A DNA stretch of 64,000 nt from Alteromonas sp047556435 (GCF_047556435.1 NZ_CP180210.1:806001-870000); one strand, 5' to 3'; numbered from the stretch's first letter, positions 1-10,031 are shown. The notes: generated by a model not told the origin, from the letters alone. Translations and numbers: made by a program.

Positions 1-203
1 GCAGTTACCTCTTCAAATGCCAGGCCGAAGGCATTCACCAGATAATGCTGCGTTCCAGGTACTTTGGCCGAAATATGGGTATAGATGAGATCGCCCCAAC
101 GCATGTCTGCGACTAGCCGGTAACAGGCAGCCAAATCTACCCGTGTTTGCCATTCTTCATCAGATACCTGACCTTTCAGGCTTCTGCTTTTAAGTTCGAA
201 CAA
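1..203 (-). CDS. class II aldolase/adducin family protein, N-terminal part
   Basis: The reverse strand stays open from a TTG at 203 to the window edge. It reads as the start of a class II aldolase/adducin domain: a helical lead, then RLVADMRWGD followed by IYTHISAKVPG, the family's first nucleotide/metal-site strand. The start is chosen because GGAGA lies 6 nt upstream of the TTG and an in-frame TAG lies a little further up. Family members are zinc-dependent sugar-phosphate aldolases or epimerases, or non-enzymatic adducin-like proteins; the substrate cannot be told from 67 residues. The gene continues leftward out of the window. Confidence 0.75.
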   Translation of the reverse strand, partial: MFELKSRSLKGQVSDEEWQTRVDLAACYRLVADMRWGDLIYTHISAKVPGTQHYLVNAFGLAFEEVT

Positions 204-300
204 GCGAGGTCTCCGCGAAATTGAGTGCTACAGAAAAGATAAACAGACCCTAAAAATTAACAGAGCCACGCAGTAGCAACAAGCCATTCAATGGAATAAT

Positions 301-855
301 TCATAACGCTTTGGTTTCAGACTGCTCAGCAGATGGGGGAGAAGCAGTGGGAGGTTGACCCATCGCCACGAAGCCATCCCGCAGTGGGATCAGATCACTG
401 GCAAAGCGTAAATCATCGTGGTCCAGCTCGAAGGGATTGACTTGGTGCAGTGAGATGACCTCCAGGTCGGCCCAGTCCGGCGGATTGAATGTATCCGGAA
501 GCGCGCCAACGTTTGCCTGTTCATGACAGGCGAACAGCAGCATGCCATTAGGCGTTCGCCCCAGCGGCTCGCCTACCAAAACGTTTACGCCGGTTTCTTC
601 CCAGGTTTCCCGGTGGGCTGCACAGGCCAGCGACTCGCCATCTTGTTTACCGCCACCGGGCATATCGAGTTTACCCGACAGGCGATGACGTATCAGAAGG
701 AGCTTATCACCTGCGCGGATCAGGCACGCGGCATTCTCTTCGTTGCCAGAGTAATCAGATGCCGTACGACACATGGGCGGGGCTGGCGCGTCGCTGCTGC
801 ATCCCATAATCGTTAAAACTGCGAAAATTACTGATAAGCGAAATACGTCAATCAT
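301..855 (-). CDS. Nudix hydrolase, predicted lipoprotein
   Basis: A 184-residue protein with a complete Nudix box around residues 69-91: G, five residues, E, seven residues, then RETWEETGV. Nudix enzymes cleave nucleoside diphosphates linked to another moiety. The N-terminus is a hydrophobic signal ending in a lipobox-like LTIMGC, so the protein should be exported and lipid-anchored, which is unusual for a fold that normally works on cytoplasmic nucleotides. A short low-complexity tail rich in Pro and Ser follows the domain. It lies downstream of, and divergent from, the efflux operon that begins at 1024. The substrate is unknown; the Nudix call is firm and the lipoprotein call is probable. 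Confidence 0.85.
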   Translation of the reverse strand: MIDVFRLSVIFAVLTIMGCSSDAPAPPMCRTASDYSGNEENAACLIRAGDKLLLIRHRLSGKLDMPGGGKQDGESLACAAHRETWEETGVNVLVGEPLGRTPNGMLLFACHEQANVGALPDTFNPPDWADLEVISLHQVNPFELDHDDLRFASDLIPLRDGFVAMGQPPTASPPSAEQSETKAL

Positions 856-1023
856 GAGAAGTCAGTACACTAAGCACATAATTACAATCCCTCTTGGGAA
901 CAGCAAAAACGATAATAAGCAGGGGCCGACCTGCGATCGGCGCGGTCAGTAACGAGACAGCATACGTAATGCTGATTAGGTTAAACATACCACGAGCCGC
1001 CCACAAACTGATAGGAATGGATA

Positions 1024-2085
1024 ATGTCGCGTAAATCAATTTTTTCTCCGCTGGTCCTGGCCGTGGTCGTATTAGCAGGGTTTCTGGCGTACCTCTTCAT
1101 CCCGCAGGATGAGGTGGCGGAAACCCGGCAAGGCAGGCCCACTCCAGTAAAAGCTGAACAGGTAAAACGTGTGCCTTTCCCGGTTACCATTGAAGCACTG
1201 GGTACCGCGAATGCGAACGAATCCGTGACATTGACAGCGCAGGAAGCCGATATCGTCAGCGAGGTAATGTTTGAGGACGGAGAAACGGTAGAGGCAGGGC
1301 AGCTACTCATTCAGTTAAACAATGAAGAAGAGCTTGCCCGCATTGAAGAACTGGAAGCCAATATTGAAGAAGCCCGCCGACAGCTAGATAGAGTACAGAA
1401 TCTGCGTGCTTCCAGCGCCGCGTCTGAGCAACTATTTGATGAGCAACAAGCCCGTGTAAAGGCACTTCGGGCGCAGCTGGATGTGGCTAAAGCGCAACTA
1501 AGGAACCTGCAGGTGCGCGCGCCATTTGCCGGTCTACTCGGAATTCGTGCGGTAAGCAAGGGCTCACTAATCCGTCCTGCCGATGTTATTACTACGCTCG
1601 ATGATACCAGCGTGATGAAAGTGGATTTCAGCGTTGCCGAAAATCATCTTGCCAGTCTGGCGCCTGGGCAGCGGATCACCGCAAGTTCGGTGGCCTATCC
1701 CGGTGCATCTTTTGATGGCACCATCAGCACCATCGATTCACGGGTTGACCCGGTCAGCCGTTCAGTATTGGTACGAGCAATAATCGATAATGAAGACGGA
1801 CGGCTGCGTCCCGGCATGTTGTTGCAGATTACGGTAGAAAAACGTGTGCTGGACGCGTTAGTGGTGCCTGAAAAAGCACTGGTACCGGTGCAGGACAAAC
1901 AATTCGTGTTTGTAGTAGAAGGGGAAGCAGTGCGTGAAACGGAAGTCACCCTGGGGGAGCGCAAGCCTGGACTGGTTCAGATCATTGATGGCCTGTCAGA
2001 GGGTGAACTGGTGGTCACTGAGGGGACATTGCGCGTGCGCGATGGCTCTAAAGTCAATGTGCTGAATGCCAGCAAAGAGGGGTAG
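1024..2085 (+). CDS. RND efflux periplasmic adaptor (membrane fusion protein)
   Basis: A 353-residue membrane fusion protein that would bridge the inner-membrane RND pump to an outer-membrane channel. It has an N-terminal uncleaved or signal-type helix (residues 8-25), a lipoyl-like half from about residue 60, a coiled-coil hairpin at about 95-150 rich in Glu, Arg and Ala, the second lipoyl half with RAPFAGLLGIRAV, then beta-barrel and membrane-proximal domains. The stop is followed after 3 nt by the start of the permease, so the two are co-transcribed. No outer-membrane factor gene is present in the window, so the pump must borrow a TolC-like channel. The substrate is not predictable. Confidence 0.92.
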   Translation: MSRKSIFSPLVLAVVVLAGFLAYLFIPQDEVAETRQGRPTPVKAEQVKRVPFPVTIEALGTANANESVTLTAQEADIVSEVMFEDGETVEAGQLLIQLNNEEELARIEELEANIEEARRQLDRVQNLRASSAASEQLFDEQQARVKALRAQLDVAKAQLRNLQVRAPFAGLLGIRAVSKGSLIRPADVITTLDDTSVMKVDFSVAENHLASLAPGQRITASSVAYPGASFDGTISTIDSRVDPVSRSVLVRAIIDNEDGRLRPGMLLQITVEKRVLDALVVPEKALVPVQDKQFVFVVEGEAVRETEVTLGERKPGLVQIIDGLSEGELVVTEGTLRVRDGSKVNVLNASKEG

Positions 2086-2088
2086 GCC

Positions 2089-5000
2089 ATGTGGTTATCC
2101 GATGTTTCTGTTAAGCGCCCGGTTTTTGCTACCGTAATCAATTTGCTGCTGGTGATATTCGGCGTGGTGGCTGTCAGCATGCTGTCGCTGCGTGAATACC
2201 CTGATATCGACCCGCCTATTGTCAGCATTAACACCCAGTATCCCGGGGCGTCAGCCAATATTGTTGAAACCCGCATTACCCAGCTAATTGAGGATCGTAT
2301 TTCCGGCATTGAGGGGATAAAGAATATTACCTCAACCAGCCGTAACGGGCGTTCGGACATTACTATCGAGTTTAAACTGAGTCGCGATATCGACGCTGCT
2401 GCCAATGATGTGCGAGAGCGAGTCAGCAGGGCATTAAATAACCTGCCAGATCAGGCTGAACCGCCGGAAGTGGCCAAAGCGAACTCCGATGAAGATGTTG
2501 TAGTGTGGTACAACCTGCGCAGCACCAATCTCGACACCATGGAGCTTACCGATTATGCCGAGCGCTTTCTGGTAGACAGACTCTCGATTGTAGAGGGCGT
2601 AGCCCGTGTCCGGCTGGGGGGCGGCCGAACTTATGCGATGAAAGTCTTTCTGGATCGCAATGCGATGGCGGCAAGAGGGATCACGGTTACAGATATCGAG
2701 CAGGTTATTCGCTCTGAGAACGTCGAGCTACCTGCCGGTGAAGTAGAATCTACGGATCGCAACTTCGAAGTGAGGGTGGCTCGCAGCTTTCTTACCCCGG
2801 ATGACTTTTCCGAGTTGACAGTGGCGATAGGACAGGATGGCTATCTTGTTCGTTTGGGCGAAGTGGCCCGTGTAGAGCTGGCAGCAGAAGATGATGAAAC
2901 CGAGTTTCGCGGCGACGGCGTGAACATGATTGGTCTGGGCATTGTAAAGCAGTCAAAGGCAAATACTCTGGAGGTCGCGCGGGCTGCCAAAGAGCAGATA
3001 GCAGCGATTGAAGCGTCACTGCCAGACAATATTGTTATCGTGCCAAGCTACGACTCTTCAGTGTTTATCGAAGAGTCGATAAACGAAGTGTATAACACCC
3101 TTGGTATCGCGATGCTGATGGTGGTCGTAGTGATTTATCTCTTTTTGGGGAATATCCGTGCAACGCTAATTCCCGCGGTAACCGTTCCGGTTTCACTGGT
3201 TGCCGCCTTTATGGTGATGTACTCGCTCGATTTCTCGATTAACCTGCTGACGCTGCTGGCGATGGTACTGGCCATTGGCCTGGTAGTCGACGATGCCATC
3301 GTGGTGTTGGAAAATATCTATCGTCGTATAGAGATGGGCGAGCCGCCGCTTTTGGCGTCATACCGTGGCGCAAAGGAAGTAGGCTTTGCGGTTATTGCCA
3401 CAACGCTGGTTCTGATTTCCGTTTTCGTTCCGCTTATCTTTCTTGAAGGCAATATTGGCCGGCTGTTTACCGAGTTTGCACTTGCCATCGCTGCGGCTGT
3501 GGCTTTCTCCAGTTTCACCGCACTGACGCTGTCGCCAATGATGAGTTCGCTGCTGCTGAAAAAGCGCAGTCGGTCTTCCGGCTTTGGTGCGTGGATGGAT
3601 AATCGTTTTGGCCGACTGGAATCGTCTTACTACAACACGCTTGGCAAAACGCTGCATCAACCCCTTCTGATGGCAGTGTTACTTATTGTCTCCCTGGGTC
3701 TGATTTACCAGCTATCAAGCCGCATTCCCAGCGAGTTTGTGCCACGGGAAGACAGAGGAAACTTTTTCATCCTGATGAATGCACAGGAAGGAGCCAGCTT
3801 TGAGAGCAATGCCGCAAACTTAAAGAAAATTGAAGATATCCTGATGCCTTACCGTGAGGACGGTACCATAGGGCGCTTGCTGGTCCGAACGCCCGGTTTC
3901 GGCGGGAATGCCGGTATCGCTATTGTTGGCGCTGCACCATGGGATGAGCGAGATTACAGCACCTTTGAATTGATGGATGAAATCAGTGCGAAGCTCAACA
4001 ATGTGCCAGATGTACGCGCGTTTGCCATTATGCGAAGCGGAATCAGTGGCGGCTTTGGTCGTCCGGTAGAGTTTGTGTTGCAGGGCGACACCTATGAAAA
4101 TCTGGTGTCCTGGCGTGATACGGTCATGGAGATTGCCTCAGAAAATGAGAATCTCATTCAGCTCGACTCAGACTATAAGGAAACCTTTCCACAGTTACTG
4201 ATAAACATTGATCGCGACCGTGCTGCCGATCTGGGCGTGTCGATTACAGATATTGGACGTACGCTGGAGGTCATGCTGGGCCAGCGACGGGTATCGACTT
4301 TCCTGGACAGAGGCGAAGAATACTATGTCATCATGGAAGGTATCGAGTCTGATTATCGCAGCCCAAGTAGTATTGATAACCTATATGTCCGCTCGCAGCG
4401 AACCGGTGAGCTTATCCCCATGGATAATCTGCTTACGTTTACCGAGCAGGCCACGTCCTCTCAACTGAATCGCTATAACCGGATGCGCTCGATTACCATT
4501 TCGGCCAATCTGGCTGAAGGATACACCGTAGGTGAAGCGCTGGCGTATCTGGAAAATATCGTGCGTACCGAGCTCCCTGATACCGTGTCTATCGATTACA
4601 AAGGCGAATCGCAACTGTATCAGGAGGCAGGGAACTCGTTCGTGTTTGTGTTTATACTGGCACTGGCGGTAACTTATTTGATTCTGGCTGCGCAGTTTGA
4701 AAGCTGGATCCATCCGCTGGTAATAATGCTTACCGTGCCACTGGCGCTGGTAGGGGCGTTTATCGGACTGTACTTAAGTGACATGACTATCAATATTTAC
4801 AGCCAGATAGGGCTGGTAATGCTGATTGGTCTGGCGGCTAAAAACGGGATCCTGATTGTTGAGTTTGCAAACCAGCTCCGTGATGCTGGTATTGAGTTTG
4901 AAGAAGCACTGCGAAGAGCTGCGCGTCAGCGCTTGCGGCCTATCGTTATGACCGGCTTCACCACGGTGTTCAGTGCATTGCCGCTGGTTCTGGCGACCGG

Positions 5001-5196
5001 CCCGGGCTCAGAAAGTCGAATGGTAATCGGTATGGTGATTTTTGCAGGTGTGTTGTTGTCAGCGTTTATGACGCTGTTTGTTGTGCCCACGGCGTACGCC
5101 TGGCTGGCCCGTCATACCGGGTCGCCACTCAAGCGCACGCAGGATCTTGAACAACTGGATGCGCAAATTCCCTATAAAAAAGGGGACGCTGAATAG
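2089..5196 (+). CDS. RND efflux permease (HAE1-type)
   Basis: A 1035-residue inner-membrane proton/drug antiporter of the AcrB type; the length is normal for the family. The start MWLSDVSVKRPVF is the usual first-helix entry. The proton-relay residues are visible: an Asp pair at 401-402 in TM4 (GLVVDDAIVV) and Lys918 in TM10 (LAAKNG). Two large periplasmic loops follow TM1 and TM7. It lies 3 nt after the adaptor and ends in a strong terminator. Sequence by eye is closer to single-permease biocide pumps (MexK/VexK-like) than to AcrB itself; this is an impression, not a measured result. Confidence 0.95.
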   Translation: MWLSDVSVKRPVFATVINLLLVIFGVVAVSMLSLREYPDIDPPIVSINTQYPGASANIVETRITQLIEDRISGIEGIKNITSTSRNGRSDITIEFKLSRDIDAAANDVRERVSRALNNLPDQAEPPEVAKANSDEDVVVWYNLRSTNLDTMELTDYAERFLVDRLSIVEGVARVRLGGGRTYAMKVFLDRNAMAARGITVTDIEQVIRSENVELPAGEVESTDRNFEVRVARSFLTPDDFSELTVAIGQDGYLVRLGEVARVELAAEDDETEFRGDGVNMIGLGIVKQSKANTLEVARAAKEQIAAIEASLPDNIVIVPSYDSSVFIEESINEVYNTLGIAMLMVVVVIYLFLGNIRATLIPAVTVPVSLVAAFMVMYSLDFSINLLTLLAMVLAIGLVVDDAIVVLENIYRRIEMGEPPLLASYRGAKEVGFAVIATTLVLISVFVPLIFLEGNIGRLFTEFALAIAAAVAFSSFTALTLSPMMSSLLLKKRSRSSGFGAWMDNRFGRLESSYYNTLGKTLHQPLLMAVLLIVSLGLIYQLSSRIPSEFVPREDRGNFFILMNAQEGASFESNAANLKKIEDILMPYREDGTIGRLLVRTPGFGGNAGIAIVGAAPWDERDYSTFELMDEISAKLNNVPDVRAFAIMRSGISGGFGRPVEFVLQGDTYENLVSWRDTVMEIASENENLIQLDSDYKETFPQLLINIDRDRAADLGVSITDIGRTLEVMLGQRRVSTFLDRGEEYYVIMEGIESDYRSPSSIDNLYVRSQRTGELIPMDNLLTFTEQATSSQLNRYNRMRSITISANLAEGYTVGEALAYLENIVRTELPDTVSIDYKGESQLYQEAGNSFVFVFILALAVTYLILAAQFESWIHPLVIMLTVPLALVGAFIGLYLSDMTINIYSQIGLVMLIGLAAKNGILIVEFANQLRDAGIEFEEALRRAARQRLRPIVMTGFTTVFSALPLVLATGPGSESRMVIGMVIFAGVLLSAFMTLFVVPTAYAWLARHTGSPLKRTQDLEQLDAQIPYKKGDAE

Positions 5197-5225
5197 AAAA
5201 AGGCGGAGTGAACTCCGCCTTTTTT
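5197..5225. terminator. bidirectional rho-independent terminator
   Basis: A perfect stem AAAAAGGCGGAG / CTCCGCCTTTTT with a four-base loop begins at the permease stop codon. T runs lie on both sides, so it can end both the efflux operon and, from the other strand, the YceI gene. Confidence 0.93.
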
Positions 5226-5304
5226 GTGTTTTCACAGCGATGCGTGACAACCTTATAAGATCAAAAGGCAGTTCAGCAGCACATCGTTGGATAACGTGGT
5301 GAAA

Positions 5305-5895
5305 TTACTCGTCCATCACCTGGGCTTCTGTTGTAATGCGTATATCAACAGAGTCACTGACATTCGGTACATATTTGTCCAGACCGAAATCTGAGCGCTG
5401 AATTTCTGTATGTGCGTCAAACCCGATGGTTTCATTTTTGGTCATCGGGTGCGTGCCTTTTTTATTTAACTTGGCATTGAACATGACGTTTTTGGTGACG
5501 CCATGAATGGTCAGGTTACCGTACACTTCGTAGTTATTGTTATCTTTGCCAACAACGCGCGTGCTTTCGAATGTAGCCATAGGGTACATGTCGACATTGA
5601 AATAGTCTTTGCCAAGAAACTCATTAGTCAGCTTTTCTACATAGGTATCTACCGTATTGACAGGAAGCGTGACAGAAATGCTGGAGTTTTCAGGCATTTC
5701 ATAATCAAAATCAATGGTACCTTCAACATCATGGAACGTCGCGGTTGGATTGGAAAATCCAAAATGGCTCCACGAAGCTATTACGCTGGTATGCTCTGGG
5801 TCAATGGTATAGACGTCGCTGGCTGCAAAGGCAGGCGTCGCGAGAAATCCTGCGAAAGCGGCTGCTGTCAGCAGTGAGGTATTATTCCTGGTCAT
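5305..5895 (-). CDS. YceI family periplasmic protein
   Basis: A 196-residue protein with a cleavable signal peptide (hydrophobic core, then ATPAFA before SDVY) and the YceI lipocalin-like barrel. Visible hallmarks are YTIDPEHTSV near the mature N-terminus, WSHFGFSN, FNVDMYPMATFEST in the middle, and LTIHGVTKNV. Members bind isoprenoid-type amphiphiles such as polyprenols in the periplasm; the ligand here is unknown. It sits alone, convergent with the efflux operon, with a hairpin in its leader. Confidence 0.92.
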   Translation of the reverse strand: MTRNNTSLLTAAAFAGFLATPAFAASDVYTIDPEHTSVIASWSHFGFSNPTATFHDVEGTIDFDYEMPENSSISVTLPVNTVDTYVEKLTNEFLGKDYFNVDMYPMATFESTRVVGKDNNNYEVYGNLTIHGVTKNVMFNAKLNKKGTHPMTKNETIGFDAHTEIQRSDFGLDKYVPNVSDSVDIRITTEAQVMDE

Positions 5896-5927
5896 GCTTT
5901 TTCCTTACTTGGTTTAATCAGAGGTGT

Positions 5928-5959
5928 CGTGCTGAAAGACGGCTTTTCGGACCAGCACG
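5928..5959 (-). other. inverted repeat in YceI leader
   Basis: CGTGCTG and CAGCACG form a 7-bp stem around an 18-nt loop that itself contains GAAAG/CTTTTC. It lies 33 nt upstream of the YceI start codon, so it could be an operator or a leader structure. No regulator is obvious. Confidence 0.35.
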
Positions 5960-6074
5960 TTGTTTATACACCCCTTTTTTAAGCATAACGGGGAGGTTTG
6001 GTTCAATGGTGGGTCGATTTGTCTGATAAAATGGCTATGAACTGCGGCAAGTGCCAGTCGCGGGCACCCTGAAT

Positions 6075-7644
6075 CTATCGAAACGCGAGTAGCCAGTCTG
6101 GTACCCAAAGGCAGAAGGCGATGAGTAGTGCGCTCCAGCATAAAAGCACTGCCGCACGTCGTAAACTGATACCGCGGACAGAAATAAGCGTGCGGGTAAC
6201 ATTATTTGGCCAGATGCGACTGAGCAACAGACCAAAGATTACCGTAACGCCAAACCCAATGGCATTCCACCAGAACCAGAAAAGCGGGCTATCGAATAAC
6301 CATAGCCCAACGTTCACGGCCACACCGAGAGCCAACCCGGTATTCGCGGCGCGTGGTGAAACGTGCGCGAAGTGAATGCCCAGCAGAAATATTGCCAGCA
6401 CCGGACCGTAGAAAACCGATCCGATTTTGTTGATGGCTTCGATAACGGTAGGGGCGATATCTCCGGCATAAAACGATAGCAGCAGGGTAATTATGCCCCA
6501 CCCGATACCGGCCAGTCGTGCTTGCTTCAGGTACCGCGCATTATCCGGACGGGCCTGTCTCCAGCGACCAATATCTTCCACCGTTACCGCCGCCAGGCTG
6601 TTTATGGCGGAGCTTAATGATGACATTGCAGCCGCAAGGATGGCCACAACCAGAACGCCAATCACACCGGCTGGAAGATATTCAATGATGAAGACAGGCA
6701 TCATCCAGTCAGGTTCCCCTTCTGGCACTTGTTGCATGAGCGAAGGCGTGTTTAGGAATAATGTCCCTATGACCAGGCCAGCACTACAGTAAAGCAGGGT
6801 GATTGGAAAGCGACAAAACGCAACTGCCATCATCATCTTACGAAGATCAGAAACCGATCGGCTTGATAACGACCGCTGTGCTTCAGACTGGTCACAGCCG
6901 TAATACGAGGCATACAAAATGACTCCGCCAAATAACATCGGCAGCAGTCCAAAATCGTTCCCGGATGTTCCCAGGCTTGTTGGGTTTGTCGCCAGTAACC
7001 GATTACCGTCCACCTGCGATAGCATTTGTTGCCAGCCGCCGATGGCGTCAAGTCCCGCCCACAGGCACACCGCTGCACCGGCGACGATGAGCACCATTTG
7101 GATGGCGTCACCATAAACCACGGCTTTCATCCCTCCCATGGCAGAGTAGATAAGCGTGATCACGCCAATAATGACAATTGAGTGCCATTGCGCTATTCCC
7201 ATCGTGCCCTGGAGGATCAGTGAAATAGCATAAATCATGATGGCGGTAGCGAAAGAGCGGCTGATTTGAAACACCGCGCTGATGAGCAATCGGGTAGAGC
7301 GCGAAAAGCGTTGTTCAAGATAGTCGTAAACACTCACCACGCCAGCTGCATGAAGTGTGGGCAACAGCCGCCAAAGCATCACAATCACCGCGACAGGGAG
7401 TGCCAGTTCGTAAGATAACCAGATTAAGCCGCCACCTTCACGCAAGCCAACAAAGGCAGGGGCAGAGATAAAGCTGATAGCAGACAATTGCGTTGCCATC
7501 ACGGAAAGTGTTAAAGCTGGCCAGGCCAGCGTACGCCCACCCAAAAAGTAATCCTTTTTTTTCTTTCTGCTGGCGAAAGGCCACCCCGAGGATCAGTAAA
7601 CCGGCAAGATATAGCCCGACGATGATGTAGTCCAAAGTAGTCAC
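6075..7644 (-). pseudogene. sodium:solute symporter (SSS family), single-base frameshift
   Basis: Two overlapping frames together make one roughly 522-residue sodium:solute symporter. The first frame opens with GTG at 7644, six bases after AGGGAG, and gives the usual first helix (TLDYIIVGLYLAGLLILG). The second frame resumes with DYFLGGRTLAW and ATQLSAISFISAPAFVG, the conserved TM2 region, and runs through the remaining helices to 6075. The break is at a run of eight A on the coding strand (7555-7562); seven A would restore one continuous frame. The family moves sugars, amino acids or organic anions with sodium; the substrate is unknown. It could be a sequencing error in a homopolymer, a true recent inactivation, or slippage-tolerant expression. 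The rest of the frame is intact, which favours an error or a very young lesion. Confidence 0.85.
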
Positions 7645-7961
7645 GACATGCTCCCTGCGTCCGGCGGCTATTAGGTGAGAAATAAATGTAACAGGACAGA
7701 AAATAGAAACCTGCCCGAATTCTCGTGTTTATTTAGTATGCAGAACTCTGGGCGGAATAAAAAGCCCTGAACTGGCTGCGAAGGGAGAGTGTGTCATGCA
7801 TGCCACAATCTGATTTGAGGCATGAGTAATCTTGATCACGTGTCCGGGAGTACTACATATAGGCTTACACCCTGGCATATTCAGCGACACGACCGGGGAT
7901 ATGAAAACTAATTTGTGCTGACTACATTCAGGTCCGAGTCAGCCGACGTCAGGAGCGTATA
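7645..7961. other. intergenic, no gene seen
   Basis: A 317-nt divergent spacer between the symporter and the YihY gene, so it should hold both promoters. I see a CATGCC/GGCATG inverted repeat with a 14-nt loop (7799-7824) and no open frame worth calling. No clear -35/-10 pair stands out. Confidence 0.4.
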
Positions 7962-8981
7962 TTGGCCAGTCAGCATGATGCGCAGTCTTTTGTTCAGCTT
8001 CCAAGAGAGGCGTGGTGGGATATTCTGCGTCGCGTTTATGGCAAGATAGAGCAGCACAATTTGTCACTGATCTCTGCTGGTGTCGCCTTTTATTTCCTTC
8101 TGGCCATATTTCCGTTACTCGCAGGTACGGTCTCGCTATACGGATTGGTATTTTCTACCGAAGACCTGCAGTCACATTTTCTGACTCTGCTAAATGTAGT
8201 GCCGCCGGAAAGCCGGGGGATATTGGAAGAGCAAATGGAAAGCCTGATGGATAAGTCGAATGCGACTCTAAGCTGGGGCGTATTTTTCAGTTTGTTGCTA
8301 ACCGTGTGGAGCTCCAGTAAAGGGGCTAATGCGCTGATTACCGCCTGTAATATTACCTACTACGAGTCACGTAACCGGGGGTTTTTCAAAGCACTGCTGG
8401 CACGTATCTGGTTTACCTGTAGTGGGATTGCTGTAGTGATAATTGCGCTGCTGACCATGACAGTACTACCGCAATGGATAAGTTGGCTTACCGGCTATGA
8501 AATCAGTGATGAATCAGTGAAATGGATCACCTGGCCTGTCTTGGTATTGATATTTAATCTGACACTGGCTGCGCTCTATCGATACGGGCCGCATCGGGCA
8601 CCAGCGAAATGGCGATGGGTGACGCCGGGATCCTTTATGGCGACGGTTTTCTGGTTGCTGGCTACCTATGCATTCTCTTTGTATCTGAATTCGTTTGACA
8701 CGTACGACAGAACTTACGGGTCAGTCGGGGGCATTATTGTGTTGCTGATGTGGCTGTTCATCAGCGCGTTTATCATTCTGCTGGGAGCAGAGCTTAATTC
8801 CGCTATTGAGTTACAGACAACGCAAGACAGCACAACAGGATCGCCAAAACCCATGGGAGAGCGGGGCGCTTATGTGGCAGACAATACACCAGAAGCGCTT
8901 AAAGGGCAGCGACTTGGTGCCAGTCGACAGCAAGATGGTGACTCTGGGCCTCTTAACGACGACGGCAGACCAGAGCAATAG
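7962..8981 (+). CDS. YihY/virulence factor BrkB family inner-membrane protein
   Basis: A 339-residue polytopic membrane protein. The start is TTG, six bases after AGGAG. The family signature is clear: SAGVAFYFLLAIFPLLAG in the first helix, then WSSSKGANALITACNITY, and PGSFMATVFWLLATYAFSLYL in the fifth helix, with about six helices in total. The roughly 60 C-terminal residues are polar and unlikely to be structured. Despite the historical names (ribonuclease BN, BrkB), these proteins are membrane proteins of unsettled function. It is convergent with the S41 peptidase gene, 21 nt apart. Confidence 0.9.
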   Translation: MASQHDAQSFVQLPREAWWDILRRVYGKIEQHNLSLISAGVAFYFLLAIFPLLAGTVSLYGLVFSTEDLQSHFLTLLNVVPPESRGILEEQMESLMDKSNATLSWGVFFSLLLTVWSSSKGANALITACNITYYESRNRGFFKALLARIWFTCSGIAVVIIALLTMTVLPQWISWLTGYEISDESVKWITWPVLVLIFNLTLAALYRYGPHRAPAKWRWVTPGSFMATVFWLLATYAFSLYLNSFDTYDRTYGSVGGIIVLLMWLFISAFIILLGAELNSAIELQTTQDSTTGSPKPMGERGAYVADNTPEALKGQRLGASRQQDGDSGPLNDDGRPEQ

Positions 8982-9002
8982 CAAAGGCTGCATAGCGTGT
9001 TG

Positions 9003-10031
9003 TTAATTCGGCTGCGCATGCGCCCGTTTGGTTAATTGGCTCAGTGTCATCTCTATTTCGTCTTTTGCATAATGGTTAACCCGGGAAGATAGCCATATCA
9101 GGGCTTCTTCATACGCTCGCGTTTTGGCGTTACTCGCAGAAACTACAATGTGAGGGATTACCCCTTTTCCTTCCCAGTTAGTCTTGGTGATCGGATTCAC
9201 GGCCATCGCGGTTGGTATCCCCACCTCAAAATTATCACTGGTGGTAAAATAGCGCCACGGATTCGCGCCGCCCCGGGTGACCTCCCCAATCAACGTTGCA
9301 CGCTTCAGGTGCTTGAGGTTATAGGCAAACTCTTCTGCTGCCGAAAAAGTATTCTGACTGGTTAATATATAAAGTGGCGTGTTCGCAAGCCACGATGGCA
9401 CGTCGTCCATCGTCCAGAATTCCGTCATGTTGTCCGACTCGCGGTCATAAAAACTGTTAAGGTGGGTTCGTGCCTCCAGCAAAAAGCTCGACAAAAAGCG
9501 AACCATATCCGGACTGCCTCCGCCATTCTCACGAAGATCGATGATTATCACATCACTGTCTTTGACCAATGTGACAGCCGCATCAGCTAAAGCTCTGGTA
9601 GTGGCGGTGAGCTCAGCAAATGCGTGCAGATTAATATAACCTACGTTTCCCTTCAGGTTTTCTACCGCAGCAAAGCCATAATTCTGGCGTGCGATTTTTT
9701 CTGGCCATGGCTCCTTTCCACTTTCTCGAGCCTCATCAACATCGGGATCGTTCCAACGGACGCTGAAGTGTTTGTCATAGGCGTGAAGCTGTTGTGTGAG
9801 CGCTTCAGAGAAGGTCCGTTTGTCCTTTATTTGCTCAAAGCCTTTTGATCTTGCAAACTCGTCCAGTCCCTCGTTGATATGAGGCAGTGCGGACTCCAGC
9901 ACATAATGCGCTTTAATTCGGACTTTTATTTCTTCCAACTGTTCATGCTTCTGACGTTCAGACATCGACGCGGCGACCGCTGTGGTCGCAAAAGAAAACA
10001 TCAAAATAAACGCCCAAATTACGTTGTTCAC
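9003..10031 (-). CDS. exported S41-family (IRBP-like) peptidase
   Basis: A 342-residue protein with a signal peptide (hydrophobic core, then TTAVAA). An N-terminal helical domain of about 90 residues is followed by the S41 core: GYINLHAF, then VIIIDLRENGGGSPD (the oxyanion-hole loop), then LTSQNTFSAAEEFAY with Ser230 as the predicted nucleophile, and EVTRGGANP. There is no PDZ domain, so it resembles the interphotoreceptor retinoid-binding-protein-like subgroup rather than Prc/CtpA. It should act in the periplasm or outside the cell; substrates of this subgroup are not known. It stands alone. Confidence 0.85.
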   Translation of the reverse strand: MNNVIWAFILMFSFATTAVAASMSERQKHEQLEEIKVRIKAHYVLESALPHINEGLDEFARSKGFEQIKDKRTFSEALTQQLHAYDKHFSVRWNDPDVDEARESGKEPWPEKIARQNYGFAAVENLKGNVGYINLHAFAELTATTRALADAAVTLVKDSDVIIIDLRENGGGSPDMVRFLSSFLLEARTHLNSFYDRESDNMTEFWTMDDVPSWLANTPLYILTSQNTFSAAEEFAYNLKHLKRATLIGEVTRGGANPWRYFTTSDNFEVGIPTAMAVNPITKTNWEGKGVIPHIVVSASNAKTRAYEEALIWLSSRVNHYAKDEIEMTLSQLTKRAHAQPN

